Assembly (NCBI GenBank): GCA_016618085.1
Contig: JABLTG010000010.1
Location: forward strand, 1 to 64,000
Length of the DNA: 64,000 nt
Direction of reading: 5' to 3'
Origin: Neovahlkampfia damariscottae
Taxonomy: Eukaryota > Heterolobosea > Selenaionea > Neovahlkampfiida > Neovahlkampfiidae
Part shown: piece after piece, positions 31,670-43,341 of the stretch
How the letters are laid out: every line of letters begins with the position of its first letter
Position numbering within the stretch: the stretch's first letter is position 1
The notes under the pieces: generated by a model
The model's input: the letters and a program-made list of their open reading frames with translations, nothing else
Database searches by the model: none
Told to the model about the DNA's origin: nothing
Program-made: the position numbers and the translations under genes

Positions 31670-32624
31670 ATGCATGAATTGACTTCTAAAAATGCCAAAT
31701 TTATAAAATTTATACAAGAAAACGTCTCAGAAGAGACTTCAAAAATATTTTTAGAAAATGAAATTACTGAAGAAACTTTCTTAGAATTAAATGAAGAAGA
31801 TTTAAAAGAAATGGGCATCACAAAAGTGAGATTTTGTCAATTAAATTAATCAAAAGTAGTTAGGTCCAAGAAAAAAAATTTTAAAAATCATAAATTCAAC
31901 CGTGACAAACAAAAAAAGAAAAAATAATTTTACCGATTCACAACCTGAAAAGAAAAAAAAGATTGAGAAAATCGAAGAAAAAAAAATTGAAGTCATCCAA
32001 AAAGAAGAAGAAGTTATTGAAGAACCTAAAAAAATTATAACTTGTTGTATTTGTTTTGAAGATAAAGATGAAAATGTCACTTTGAATTGTTTAGACAAAT
32101 TTTGTACTGATTGTTTGAAAGAATATATCAAAACGAGCGTACAAACAAAAAAATTTCCAGTTAAATGTCCAAATCCAAAATGTAAACAAGAGATTCAAAT
32201 TCCAATTATAAAAAAAATTATAAATGACGATAAGTTATTTATGGAATTCGAAAATACAACAACTCAAGATTTGATAGAAACTGAGAAAAATATTTATAGT
32301 TGCTGCCCAACTCCAGATTGTAAATACTCATTTGTTCATTTGGAAGGTGATGACCCACATTTTAGATGTGAAATTTGTAGAAAACATTATTGCTTAAATT
32401 GTAAATCAGAATATCACCACAGGATGACATGTCTTCAGTATAAAAAGAAACACATAAATGATGTCTTGTTTATCAAATTTGTAACTGGAGCCAATTACAA
32501 ACAGTGCTTGAAATGTAAAGCATGGATTGAAAGAACAGAAGGATGTCCTCATATGACTTGTAAATGTGGATTTGAATTTTGTTATGCTTGTGGAAAAAGT
32601 TATGAAAGTTGTGCTTGTAATTAA
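31670..32624 (+). CDS. SAM-domain RBR-type E3 ubiquitin ligase
   Basis: Two exons (34-nt intron 31826-31859) give 306 residues. Residues 8-65 form a SAM domain (KFIKFIQENVSEE, LNEEDLKEMGI, then LGPRKKILKII across the splice). A lysine-rich linker follows. From residue 120 there is a complete RING-IBR-RING: RING1 CCICFEDKDENVTLNC with CTDCLKEY, IBR CCPTPDCKYSF with CEICRKHYCLNC, and RING2 CLKCKAWIERTEGCPHMTCKCGFEFCYACG. In RBR ligases the RING2 cysteine carries ubiquitin; the cysteine of GCPHMTC-KC is present. Substrate and partner are unknown; the SAM domain should give oligomerisation or partner binding. Fusing SAM directly to an RBR is not an arrangement I know from animals or plants. Confidence 0.9.
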
Positions 32625-32676
32625 ACCAATTAAAAAATTTCATTTTTCATTTTTTTGTGTACCCAAAACAACGTCA

Positions 32677-33867
32677 ATGGAAACAAAACCATTTTTTTCA
32701 TTCATACAAAATACGGAAATTCGAAACCAAAGGTATAATTTCATCAAAAGGATCAAAAATCAGATTTCAAAAAGTTTTAATTCAACAATTATTTTACCAT
32801 GTGAACATAAAGGTCCTATTTTCAATTTTTCTATTGATTTAGTGGAACAACAATAGTAAGTATAAATATTTTAAAGTAAACAAAAAGTCTGCTCACTGGT
32901 TCTGCTGATTGTATGGTTTCATGTATTGATTTGGATTCCAACAAATTGATGTTCAAAATACATGCTCATAAATACATTGTTAGTGCGGTGGAATGGTTTG
33001 CACATGATACAGGAATGTTTTATACTGCTTCATTTGATAAATTTTTGAAAATTTGGGATACTAACAAAACAAAGGTTTCTCAAAAATTTCCGATGTTTTA
33101 TAAAATTTATTCAATTTCTAGTTCACCAATTGCTACAAAACATTGTTTAATAGCAAATGGAACTGATCATACAGAAATATTTCTTTGTGATTTATATTCA
33201 GGTTTTACCAAAAAATCAATGTTAACAAGAAAAAATAGGAAGTTCTGTTCAACGATTGAAGGGACATAAATCAGCAATCAAAGCAGTTAAATGGTCACCT
33301 GTTAATGAATATCTGTTAGCATCAGGGTCAAAGGATCAGAGTATTCGATTATGGGATATTCGAACTTTGAAATGTCTTACACAAATTTCAAATTCTCATT
33401 TCGGCACCATTACGAATTTACAATTTTCAAAAGATGGAAGGTACCTTTATAGCTCTGCAAATGATAATAAATTGAAGAAATGGGATCTATTAAAAGAAGT
33501 AAAAGATACATTGGTCACCTATCCAAATATCGAAAATTCTTATCAAATTTCCAATCAATTTACTTTATCCAATACGTAACTTTTTTAAAATACATAACAT
33601 ATATTTAGTGATGATATATTGTTTCACCCAAATGGTAAGAATATTTCACTGTATGATACAGATTCAGGAGAGGAATTGGGTAAATTAACAAATCATTTCA
33701 GTCGAGTTAATGCATGTATATATCATCCAAATAATAAAAATGAATTGTATTCTGGTGGTGAAGATTACCAAATTCTAAAATGGGAATACAAAAATCTAAA
33801 TCAAAATACAAATTTCACGAATGGTTTTTTCAAAAAAGTTGAAGATAAAGATGATTGGAGCGATTAA
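32677..33867 (+). CDS. ERCC8: CSA/ERCC8-type WD40 protein (transcription-coupled repair)
   Basis: Four exons (introns 32856-32887, 33202-33238, 33576-33608) join to 362 residues (human CSA 396). CSA-specific words are well kept: VEWFAHDTGMFYTASFDK followed by FLKIWDTN, SPIATKHCLIANGT, CDLYSGSSVQRLKGH, LYSGGEDYQILKW and an acidic end DWSD. Seven WD40 blades fill the protein. CSA is the substrate receptor of a CUL4-DDB1 ubiquitin ligase acting on stalled RNA polymerase II. It starts only 52 bp behind the SAM-RBR ligase and is read in the same direction, so two ubiquitin-pathway genes are adjacent; a CCAAT lies in this gap near 32626. Whether the neighbourhood is functional or chance cannot be told. 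Confidence 0.93.
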
Positions 33868-33996
33868 AAAAAATGTCAAAAGAAATATTTTTAAAAAATT
33901 CGATTTATTTTCAACATATATTCATTTTAAAAAAAATTAATTTTTTGCTTTGAAATTCAAGTCATGCTAAAAATAAAGAATTTTTGATTGTTGAAA

Positions 33997-35933
33997 TTAG
34001 AACTGTTGTTTTAAAAATCTTGAAACGTCATTTCCTTTTTGTAAACATTCAAAGATTTCTTTTGATAACATTTCATTCCCATTACTTACATGTTTAATTA
34101 AAGTCAATAATTCATTTTGATCAACTGAGATTTGATTTTCTTGAAGACTCTTTTCACCTGATACATCAACCACATTATTTGATGTTAAAAATGGATGTTG
34201 TAATAATTCTGGAATAGTCATTCTTTTTTGTGGATCTCTTTGAAGAGTATTTTTTAAAACTTCCATCAGGTACTCATTTGATATTGGTGGAAATGATATT
34301 TCATAATTTTCATCTGTGATTGCATGAATTGCTTTTATCATGGTTAAATGAGAAAATGGTGTTCTTCCATAAGTCATTTGATATAAAATACAACCTAAAC
34401 TCCAAATATCACTGGATCTACCTAATTTGTATCTTGAAGAAGTGTTAAAAGAATATTGTTTTACTTTGGTTTTTCTGAACCTAAGGATGCAGATGGGTTT
34501 TCATTTATTGCCTCAGGTGACATATAATTGACTGTTCCTACTTGACTATCTCTTACAATATTCGTTGTATCATTTTGAATTTTATTTGCTATTCCAAAAT
34601 CAATTAATTTAACCATTCCTTTAACTAACAAAAAATTTGCAGGTTTTAAATCTGAATGAATGATTTTCTCTTCATGAATTGTTTGAACTGCTTCCAACAT
34701 TTGTTCCCAATATAATCTAATTTGATTTTGATTCAATTTTTTTGATTTCAGCAATGATGATAAATCAGTATCACCACATTCCATGACTAAATATAAAGTT
34801 GCATCTGATTTTCTAATTTCAGAATCAACATATTGAACAATTGTCTTTTTTCCTCTTAATTGTTTTAACATTTGAATTTCATTGATAAAACCCATCATTG
34901 TTTGTCTATTTACTCCTCTAAGTTTTACTTTCTTCAATGCGAAAACATTCTTCTTTGAATCAAAGACTTTGTATACTTTTCCACTTCCTCCTTTTCCCAC
35001 GACTGATATTTTTGTATACATTGTATTATTAACTGTTACAGTATCATTTTCTGTTGTAGAAGGTGATGGATGAACTTCTTGTTTTTCAGGTTCTTTTGGG
35101 TTCATCATTTTTCTTTTTTTCAGCATTTTTAAAATTTGATCATCTTCATTATCAGACATAACTATAATAGGTTTCTTTTCTGGATTTTTATTCTTAAAAA
35201 AAATACCACCAGAATTATGTGAATTAGAAAATAAAGAATTTCCAAAAGTTGATCCAGATGTTCCATTGGACGATTCAACTTTTAAAATTTTTGTTTCTTC
35301 ATTATCTTCCATTGTTTCAACAGACATTGCAGATTTCTCCATTTGAATAGTTGGGTCATCTGTTATTTTCTTTGATAAACTTGTAATGTGAAATTGTGAA
35401 ATATCTTTGCCTTGAATAATATTTTGAAGAGCTTCATTCAAAATTTCTACACCAAGCATTGATTTTTTTGAAGCTCCTTTTTCTAAAATCATTTTGGATT
35501 TTTGTTTATTTCCATTGAATTCAACTTGCGCCCAAACTAAATAAAAAGTATGTTCTTCGAGGCCTATTCTTTGATTTTTCATGTATTTCAATGAATCTTT
35601 TGCTTCATCTAAAGAAGAGTGTTTTGATAAAAATAAAATAAAATGTAGCCAAAGATTCACGTAAGATGGATTTTTTCTGAGTTTGAGCGGTGGTAACTCT
35701 TTTGTCGCTTTGTGAAATATTTTAGATATTGTTTCTGGTGTTTCTTTATGAGAGTAGTCATAAGCCAATAACTCTCGCCAAGTTTCTGGGTCTTCTTTGT
35801 TTTTTATAATTTGTTCTACTAATTTTCTTCTTTCATCCTTCAAACAGAGTCCAAACTCTATCTCCTCCTTGAGGTCAAACCTTTTTATGTTTGTGTTGAA
35901 GTCAACTTTTGATAGTGGTTGACGAACTGTCAT
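33997..35933 (-). CDS. MPS1: MPS1/TTK spindle-checkpoint kinase with TPR domain
   Basis: Two exons (32-nt intron 34433-34464) give 634 residues. The first 160 residues are a TPR-like helical domain of the MPS1/BUB type (DPETWRELLAYD, YVNLWLHFILFL, LVWAQVEF). The kinase domain covers about residues 310-590: glycine loop VGKGGSGKVYKV, catalytic loop IHSDLKPANFLL, DFGIA, and the MPS1-typical segment DSQVGTVNYMSPEAI, followed by SDIWSLGCILYQMTYGRTPF. HSD replaces the common HRD, as in known TTK kinases. It monitors kinetochore attachment and starts the spindle checkpoint. Having the TPR domain indicates the full ancestral form. CCAATCA lies at 35980-35986. Confidence 0.95.
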
Positions 35934-36022
35934 GTTACACTTTTGTCGTTACAAAAGTTTTTAGCGGGTGAAAAATTGACCAATCATTTTTTTTTTATTT
36001 TTTTATTTTTTTTTCAAATTTT

Positions 36023-37054
36023 TTATTCTTTTCCAATATAATCTGAAGGAACCCAACCACTAATTCCTGTTGTTTTACTGACTACACTTGACCATCCATC
36101 TTTTTCTTCAACCAATTCGAATTTATCTCCAACTTTCATGGAAATGGCACCTTCATCACCATCATAATCAAACTTAGCAACAACTAAATTTGAGGTTTCT
36201 TCTTTCAATTCTTCCTTTGGTTCTTCTACTATTGGTGTTTCATTCATTTTTTGTTCATCTTTGACATCTTCAACTTTTTCTGGTTTTATTTCTTCTTTTA
36301 CATCTTCTACCTTTGGTGGTTCTTCTTTTTTTTCAGGCTTTGGTTCATCAATTGTTTCTTTGATTTCTTCTTTTTCGTTTTTTTTGTCTTCTTCAAGTTT
36401 TTTTCTTTCTTCTTGTTGAACTTGTCTTTGAAATTGCTCTTCTGTATCATCTTGTCGTGTTTCTTCAACAATTGGATCAATATCTTTGTCAATTCCAAAA
36501 TTCTCTGCACAGATTTGAATTTTCAAACGAGGAACTAAAGAGTTATTTCCACTTCTAAATCTCTAATTTTCATTAAAAAAAATCAAAAGAAAAATACTTC
36601 TGAAGGTTCGAGTTTTACCCATACAACTATTTTTTTAAAATTATAATTTTTGTTTTTTACCTCGATCTTGTTGATATTTTAATTTCAAATCTGATAATGG
36701 AACTTCAACTTTAGCACATCTTTCATTGTGTTTAATTTTATTTTTTTTTTACACTTCAGCCTCTTTTACAAACGGATCTACGTCATGAATTGAGAACAAA
36801 AAAAAGTCTCGATGATAATCCTCAGGCGTGAATGCAAATCTTGTTTTCCATACTGGATTCTTTTCATCTTTCAAAGTTCTTGTTTTGACAGACCTAAGCA
36901 CTTTGATCTCATCTCCACTGTTATGACATAAATTGACTGAACAATAAGGGTCTGATTCTGAGAACAAATCTTTTTTTGGGATATTCGTAGCTTCAACAAC
37001 TGTCAAAGTGAGTCTCAACTTTTTGTCAAAAGAGAGGTATTTCTTGTTGGACAT
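36023..37054 (-). CDS. C2-SH3 adaptor protein
   Basis: Four exons (introns 36720-36752, 36627-36660, 36563-36597) join to 309 residues. An N-terminal C2 domain (residues 10-135) has LTLTVVEATNIPKKD, SDPYCSVNL and NPVWKTRFAF, with the calcium-binding aspartates partly present. A glutamate/lysine-rich stretch, probably coiled or disordered, spans about residues 165-250, and an SH3 domain closes the protein (VVAKFDYDGDE, DKFELVEEKDGWSSV, GWVPSDYIG). The likely role is a membrane-attached adaptor, for instance in actin or endocytosis. TGATTGG lies at 37067-37073. It is divergent from the RGS-NPF gene, about 180 bp away, and both could serve endocytic signalling, which is inference. Confidence 0.87.
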
Positions 37055-37236
37055 TAATGTATGATTTGATTGGTCGTTCAGATGGTCTTTTTAACTCAAT
37101 AATTATTTTATTTTTTTTTATTTGAAAATGGAAAATGAATTTCAAAAAAAACTAAAAATCGTTATCCAATCAATTCCTTTCTTTTCCAAAGTATTGAGTC
37201 AACAGGAAATAAACGTCTCTTGTAAATAAAAAAATA

Positions 37237-40200
37237 ATGGAGACGATACCTGGTGAAGTTGAAAAGAAAGCACCATTAATGCTACAAGAAATTTTGTCAA
37301 GTGATGATCTTTTAACGAAATTTCGAAAGTATTGCATGAAACAACGGTAAAACTGATTTTTTTTTTTTTTTGACAATTTTTCATAAAAAGATGTATAGAA
37401 AATCTCCTATTTATTGAAAGAGTCGGTGAATTTAAAAAAATGACAAAAGAAACCGAAAAATATCAAAAAATTCAAAAAATTATAGAAGAGTTTATGAGGA
37501 TGGAGTCTATTTTTGAATTGAATGTAAATCAAGCTCAATTCAAAGAAGTACATATAAAGATGGAAGAAACACCTATACCGATGGAGATCTTTGATTCTAT
37601 TCATACTACAGTTGAAATTTTGATGACTGGAACAATAAGAAATTTTGAAAAAGACTTACAAGAAAAAAAAGATGTAGAAATAGAAGATGTTAAATTGGAA
37701 GTTGGTAGAGAAGATAAAATCTTTGGGTTTTTGAAAAAAACTGCCCGAAAAGATTCAGTTGATCATAGTGGTTTATTTTCAAAGCCAAGAGCTCAAACTG
37801 ACAGACAAAATAATGGACATAACAATTCAATGTTGAGACTTTTCAAATTCAACGGTGAAGATTCCATAGAACGAAAAAAGTCTATAACAAAAAATGATGA
37901 TGAAAAATTTTTAAATTCAGCAAGAGAAGTGGATTCTGAAGGTTTAAACTCTTCAAGGAGTATTGTTGATGAAAAAGAACAAAAACCACTAAGTTTATTG
38001 GAAATGTTAAAAATTAACGCTGAAGATGAAGAAGAGGAGCAAGAAGTTCAATTAGTCAAAACAAAACCATCAAATTTTAAACAAATGTTCATGTACAATA
38101 GAAGTAATTCATTTGATATGAGACAACAACAACAACAACCTCAAAGTTCAAGACCTTTCACAGATCGAGGTCAGAAAAATAGATTCATTGATATAACTGA
38201 AAGAACTCGTTCTTTAAGTGATACAATGGGAGGAGATGAAAAAAATGATGTTTCTAAAAAAAAACAACCAAAATCACCTTCAAAGTTATCAATTGGATCA
38301 CCTAAAAAAACAAATTCAAAATTTCAAGAATTACCACAAGAAGAAGAGAGTCCAATGAGTTTTTTAGAAATGTTGCAAGGTTCAGAAAAAGAAGCTATCG
38401 AGATGGAAGAAAAAAAAAAGAAAATGAAAGAACATTCAGATACAAAGAGTAACACTTCAAGTGATAAGGAAATTTTAAGCCCAAAATCACGTTTAGGAAT
38501 TTTAGACATGATTACTTCTTCACCAAGAAAAATCATCATTCAAGAAGAAGAAGTGAAAGAAAAAAAACCAGAAATAAAAAAAGAACCTATGAGTTTTTTA
38601 GAAATGCTTCAAATGGGTGATGATGCCTTGATTGATGACGAAGAAGAAGAAGAAGAAAAACCAAAAAGAAAACAGAAAAAACCTATATTTTTCCAAGCAC
38701 ATAAAACAGCTGTCAGCTCAAAACCAAAAGAAAAACCTTTAGATTTATCACCACAGACAGAAAGATCAACTGGAAAAACAAGACAAGGTTTTATGGATTT
38801 CTTGAAAGAAGAAAATCAAAAGAAAAAAAAATTGACTGAAACAAAACCTCAAACAATCAAAGAAGTTATTCCAAAAGAAAATGAAGAAATGGAGAAGAAA
38901 AATTCAACTTTAGGTTTTTTGGAAATGTTACAAGATTATAGTCTTACAAAACCAAAAGAAGATGATTCAGTAATTATAGAACCAAATTTAGATGAAGAAC
39001 AAGAAGTAAAGCCGATGAGTTTCTTAGAAATGTTACAAGCAGCTGATAAAGAAGAGGAAGAAGAAGAAGATGCTAAAAGTGATTTTGGAACAACAGTTTC
39101 TCCAAAAAAAGGCAATCAAAAAAAGAAACAAACAAAAAGTGAAAAAGATGGAAACTCAGAGTCACATTCACCAAAAGTTTCAAAATTTTTTGACAAACTT
39201 CGTGGAAATAATCCTAATAGATCAAATAGTCTAGTTGAATCAAATGGAGGTGATATTAAAAGACGTGGTAGTTTTGTTGAAAGATTAAAACCAAAAAAAA
39301 AGATTTCTGTTGTGGAAGAGGATTCAGATCGGTCTTCAAGTGTAACTTTCATTGAAATTCAACAGGAAGAAAAAGTTGAAAATGAAAAACCAATGAGCTT
39401 ACTGGAGATGTTGAAAATGGAAGATGAAGAGGAGGTATCTGCTAGAGAAGTTGATGAAACAAAAAAATCAGTTACTGGAATGAAAAAGGTGTTCCAAAAT
39501 TTTCAAAAACCAAGAAAATCCATTACCCTATCTTCACCACAAGAGCAACAACATGTTAAATTTTTTGATCGATTTAAAGGATCAAGAGCTGAAAAAAAAA
39601 CTGCCAAAAGTGATACAACACGTTCAATTGATGAAGAAGATGATAATGAATCTTTGGATTTTGTTTCAATGATTTCTTCAAGAGGAAAAAGTACTTCAAA
39701 TGAAAATTTACAAAAAACAAAAATGAACACAGAAGAAAATCCATTTGAAAAATTAGCTCAAGAAAAGTTGAAAGGAGAGAATCCATTTGAGAAGTTGGCA
39801 CAAAAGAAATTGAAAGAAACCAAAATAAAAGAGGAGAACCCATTTGAAAAATTGGCACAAGAAAAATTGAAAGAAAAGTTGAAAGATGAAACTCTGAAGG
39901 ATGAGAACCCATTTGAAAAATTAGCTCAAGAAAAGTTGAAAGAAAAATCCGTGGATAAAAAAGATGATCTATTGAAAGAAGAAAATCCATTTGAAAAGTT
40001 GGCTCGGGAGAAGTTAAAAAATACAAAACCTATTGCGACAAAAGAAGAAAATCCATTTGAAAAATTAGCAAGAGAAAAATTGAAAGAAGAAAATCCATTT
40101 GAGAAGTTGGCACAAGAAAAATTGAAAGAAAAAGATAATTCATTCAAGAAAGTCAATCTGAAAGAAAATAAAAAAGAAACAAAATCAAAAGAGGAGAATC

Positions 40201-41291
40201 CATTTGAAAAATTGGCACAAGAAAAATTGAAAGAAAAGTTGAAAGATGAAATTCTGAAAGAGGAAAATCCATTTGAAAAATTAGCTCGCGAGAAATTAGG
40301 TGAAAAAAAATTAGTTCAACCAAAAATTGAAAAATCAAAAGAAGAAAATCCTTTTGAAAAATTAGCACAAGAAAAATTGAAAGAAAAAGATAACTCATTC
40401 AAGAAAACTACTATAAAAGCAATTCCTTCAAAAGAAGAAAATCCATTTGAAAAATTGGCTCAGGAGAAATTGAAAGAAAAAAAGAATGTTGATGTTCAAA
40501 AGGAAGAGAATCCATTTGAGAAATTGGCACAAGAAAAACTAAAGGAAAGAGAAAATTTGAAGAATGAAAATCCATTTGAAAAATTAGCTCAGGAAAAGAT
40601 GAAAGAAAGAGAAATGATGAAGAAAAAAACTGATCAAGATTTATTGAAAAAATTAGAACAAGAAGCAAAAAAATCAGGAAATCCAATTGAAAAAATAGCT
40701 CAAGAAGCTATCACAGAATCTTCAATTGACATATTAAAAGTTTCAAAAAATTTTCAAGAAGAAAAAGAAGAAAATCCATTTGAAAAATTGTATAGAGAAA
40801 AAAAGAAAGAAAAAGAATTACAACATAAAATCATTTCTCAATTCGATATTGACAATGAAAATCTGATTTTCAAAAAATCAAATGAATTCTTGCAAGAAAT
40901 TAAAAGACAAAATACTCAAAGTGATACTTCAAAAACTTCCAATTTAGATTTGATTTTTGATAAGATAAAAAAATCAAGGGAGAAAAAAGAATCTGAAAAC
41001 ATAAAAGATGAAGAGGATGATGATAAATCAACAAAAGAAGAATTATCTTCCAGGGATTCTTCTTTGAAGGAAGATGCTCCAAAAGAGAAGAAAGAAACAG
41101 AAATTCCAAAACTGGATTTTGAATCATCTGATGGTCCATTATCTCCAACTGAGAGAAGAATATTTACCCCAAGAGACAATCCTGATTTGAAGAAATTGAG
41201 AATGGCAAATAGAAAATATTCATCAACGAGAAAACTTTTAATTAGAACACCTACACCTACAGAAATCTTTGAAGAGGGAAAAATTGAATAA
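37237..41291 (+). CDS. RGS-domain protein with 14 NPF repeats
   Basis: Two exons (44-nt intron 37347-37390) give 1336 residues. Residues 10-140 look like an RGS domain (FRKYCMKQR, CIENLLFIERVGEFKK, PIPMEIFDSIHTTVEILMTG), which speeds GTP hydrolysis by G-alpha subunits. The middle third is disordered and acidic, with six copies of a PMSFLEMLQ-like motif near residues 175-680. The C-terminal third has 14 copies of ENPFEKLA(Q/R)EKLKE with spacers of 0-20 residues (plus one diverged copy). NPF is the binding motif of EH domains in endocytic proteins. The protein could recruit EH-domain partners to G-protein receptors. CCAATCA lies at 37166-37172. RGS assignment is by pattern, not alignment. Confidence 0.8.
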
Positions 41292-41345
41292 ATCTTTCGC
41301 GTTGAAAAAGCACATAGAATTTAATTGGTTTAATTCTTTGATCCT

Positions 41346-42036
41346 TTGATAATTGGTTATTTTGTTATGTTCGAAGAAACATCCAGATGTTTATCAGAAG
41401 AAGAATGGAAAATAATTCATGGTGATGAAAAATTTCCGAAAGCATATCAAGAATTTTGGGAGAAAGTCACCAGAAAAATTAATGGAATATCTCCCGAGCG
41501 ACGAAAGAATAGAAGAATTGAGATAATTTTATGAGTCTCATCCTGAACCTGTGTCTGAAAATGAAATTATGAATATGTTTGATTTTAGTGAACAAGAAGT
41601 TGTGGAAAACAGTGATCAAGATTTATTGAAAAAAATAGAACAAGAATCAAAAAAATCAGTAAACCCCAGTGAAAAATTAGCTCAAGAAGCTATTACAGAA
41701 TCTTCAATTGACAAATCAAAAGTTTCAAAAAAATTTCAAGAAAAAGATGAAAAAGAATTTCAATCTCTTGTCGAACAACTCAAAGAAAAGGCTTCAACAT
41801 TGGAAAATTATTTACAAAAACGGAATTTGGGAAAAATACTGTGGAAGAAAGAAAGGCAATCATTGATTTGCTGGAGATCATCAAAAAGTTATGATCAAAC
41901 AAAATGTGATACAGTGATTGGTGGAAAATGAGTTATGATGATTGTGAAGTGTTAACAAAATCGAATAAAATTTTCAACATCACATTCATTTCTAATGATG
42001 AAATCGGTTTGAAACCAAAAACTAAAAAAAAAAAAA
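41346..42036 (+). pseudogene. decayed fragment related to the RGS-NPF gene
   Basis: Protein-like pieces occur in several frames. One segment at about 41602-41740 (DQDLLKKIEQESKKS, then EKLAQEAITESSIDK, KVSKKFQEK) is a clear copy of the region at about 40636-40770 in the preceding RGS-NPF gene, with its NPF replaced by NPS. Other pieces (MFEETSRCLSEEEWK, FYESHPEPVSENEIM) are not in that gene. No continuous frame exists, and frame changes occur near 41500-41530 and 41840. It looks like the remains of a duplicated relative. Confidence 0.6.
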
Positions 42037-43341
42037 GACTCGAATATTTTTGTTTCACACATTTGTAACAAATTCAATTTTTCTGTTTTAAAAAAATCAA
42101 AAAAATTAGAATTCACTGGTGAAACAAAGTCTATTAGTACTATTACACAACTTTATTATCCTTATCATCATGTTTATTACAAAGAAAATTTATTTTATTT
42201 TTTTGAAAAAAAAGAAAACAATTTTACTGAATCAAAATTGAATCAAATCAATTTAGAAACAAATGGAACTGTAATTTTTGTAAATTATTTTCTTGGTATA
42301 ACAAAAGAAATTCAAAAAATTTTAAATTACCATAAAGAGAATCACATGAAACCTATGGTAATGCTTTATAAATTAGAAGATGCATTTTTTTTGAGATATG
42401 AGAAAGAAAAGATTTATCAAAAAATTTTAAGCATTTTAAACAATGTCAAAAGTATATTACCTTTTTTTTCATTTGATCATGTATTATTTTTTTCAAAAAT
42501 TGGTTTTTGTTTTCATTTGGACAATTTTTCAAGAAAATTGACGAAAAATTTGAATTTGAAACCACATGAAATATCAAAAAGATTATTTGGGGATCATTTT
42601 TTTAATGAAAAAACGAAACAATGGTCGTGTGAAAAAAAAGAAAATTTTGAAAGAGGATTTAATCTATTTATTTTGAAACCAATTGATAGAGTTTTTAAAA
42701 TTTGTTTTCTTTACACAAAGTATCACAAGCAGGTGGATAATTTTATTGAGAAATTTAAAATTAAGACTGAGAGAGATTTTAGATTATTGAAACCAAAAGA
42801 AAAGATTAATGTACTATTAATGGGATTTTTACCAATAGAAAATTGTTTAAAAATGATGTTAGAAAACTTTGCTCCGGTTGATGTTCATCAAAACTTGAAA
42901 TATTATAAATATTTCAATCTCCAATCACCTTTCAATAATTTGGTATTGGGTGATGTTAGAAAATGTGATCCAAAGGGAAATACAGTCATTTTAATAATTA
43001 AAGAAGTGTTAGATGATGCAAATTCAAAATATTTTTTTGGAAAGATCATGTCAGGAACTGTAAAAGTTGGTCAAAAATTTCAAACGAACAATGGTGAAGT
43101 TGATGAAATTAAATCTGTGTTTTTTAATCCAAATTTTGAATTTCACATATCTGAAGTTGCATGTGGTAACTTTTCTGTATTTTCATCCATAAATTCGAGA
43201 TTTAGCAACGGTGATACTTTGACAGAGCCTAATGCAGAATTTCAACATTTGAAAATTGAATATCACAATAACTTGGATTTTTTTTATGATGATGGATTGG
43301 AATTATTCTGCAACGTAAAATTTAAAATCAAAGAATTTTAA
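42037..43341 (+). CDS. EF2-like protein without GTPase motifs
   Basis: An open frame of about 434 codons collinear with elongation factor 2 up to domain II. Landmarks: KRLFGDHFFNEKTKQW (EF2: LWGDxYFDPxxxKW), RGFNLFILKPIDRVF, LLMGFLPIENCLKMM, then KCDPKGNTVILIIKE, FFGKIMSGTVKVGQKF and VACGNFSVF. The nucleotide-binding motifs are lost: the P-loop AHVDHGKST is replaced by a sequence around SHICNKF, no DxPGH is seen, and NKxD reads YKLE. Domains III-V are absent. It cannot be a working translocase. Being open over 400 codons, it is either a maintained EF2-derived regulator or a young truncated copy. The true 5' end is uncertain; upstream sequence is decayed. Confidence 0.6.
   Translation, partial: DSNIFVSHICNKFNFSVLKKSKKLEFTGETKSISTITQLYYPYHHVYYKENLFYFFEKKENNFTESKLNQINLETNGTVIFVNYFLGITKEIQKILNYHKENHMKPMVMLYKLEDAFFLRYEKEKIYQKILSILNNVKSILPFFSFDHVLFFSKIGFCFHLDNFSRKLTKNLNLKPHEISKRLFGDHFFNEKTKQWSCEKKENFERGFNLFILKPIDRVFKICFLYTKYHKQVDNFIEKFKIKTERDFRLLKPKEKINVLLMGFLPIENCLKMMLENFAPVDVHQNLKYYKYFNLQSPFNNLVLGDVRKCDPKGNTVILIIKEVLDDANSKYFFGKIMSGTVKVGQKFQTNNGEVDEIKSVFFNPNFEFHISEVACGNFSVFSSINSRFSNGDTLTEPNAEFQHLKIEYHNNLDFFYDDGLELFCNVKFKIKEF

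Noticed and set aside
36251-36538. Phe/Lys-rich frame opposite the C2-SH3 gene
   Set aside because: It is the antisense of the glutamate/lysine-rich coding repeat, which gives long Phe/Ser frames by composition.
39720-40650. Tandem-repeat block that could be taken for a minisatellite or array element
   Set aside because: It lies in frame in the RGS gene, the repeats have unequal spacers, and differences are mostly synonymous; it is a coding repeat.
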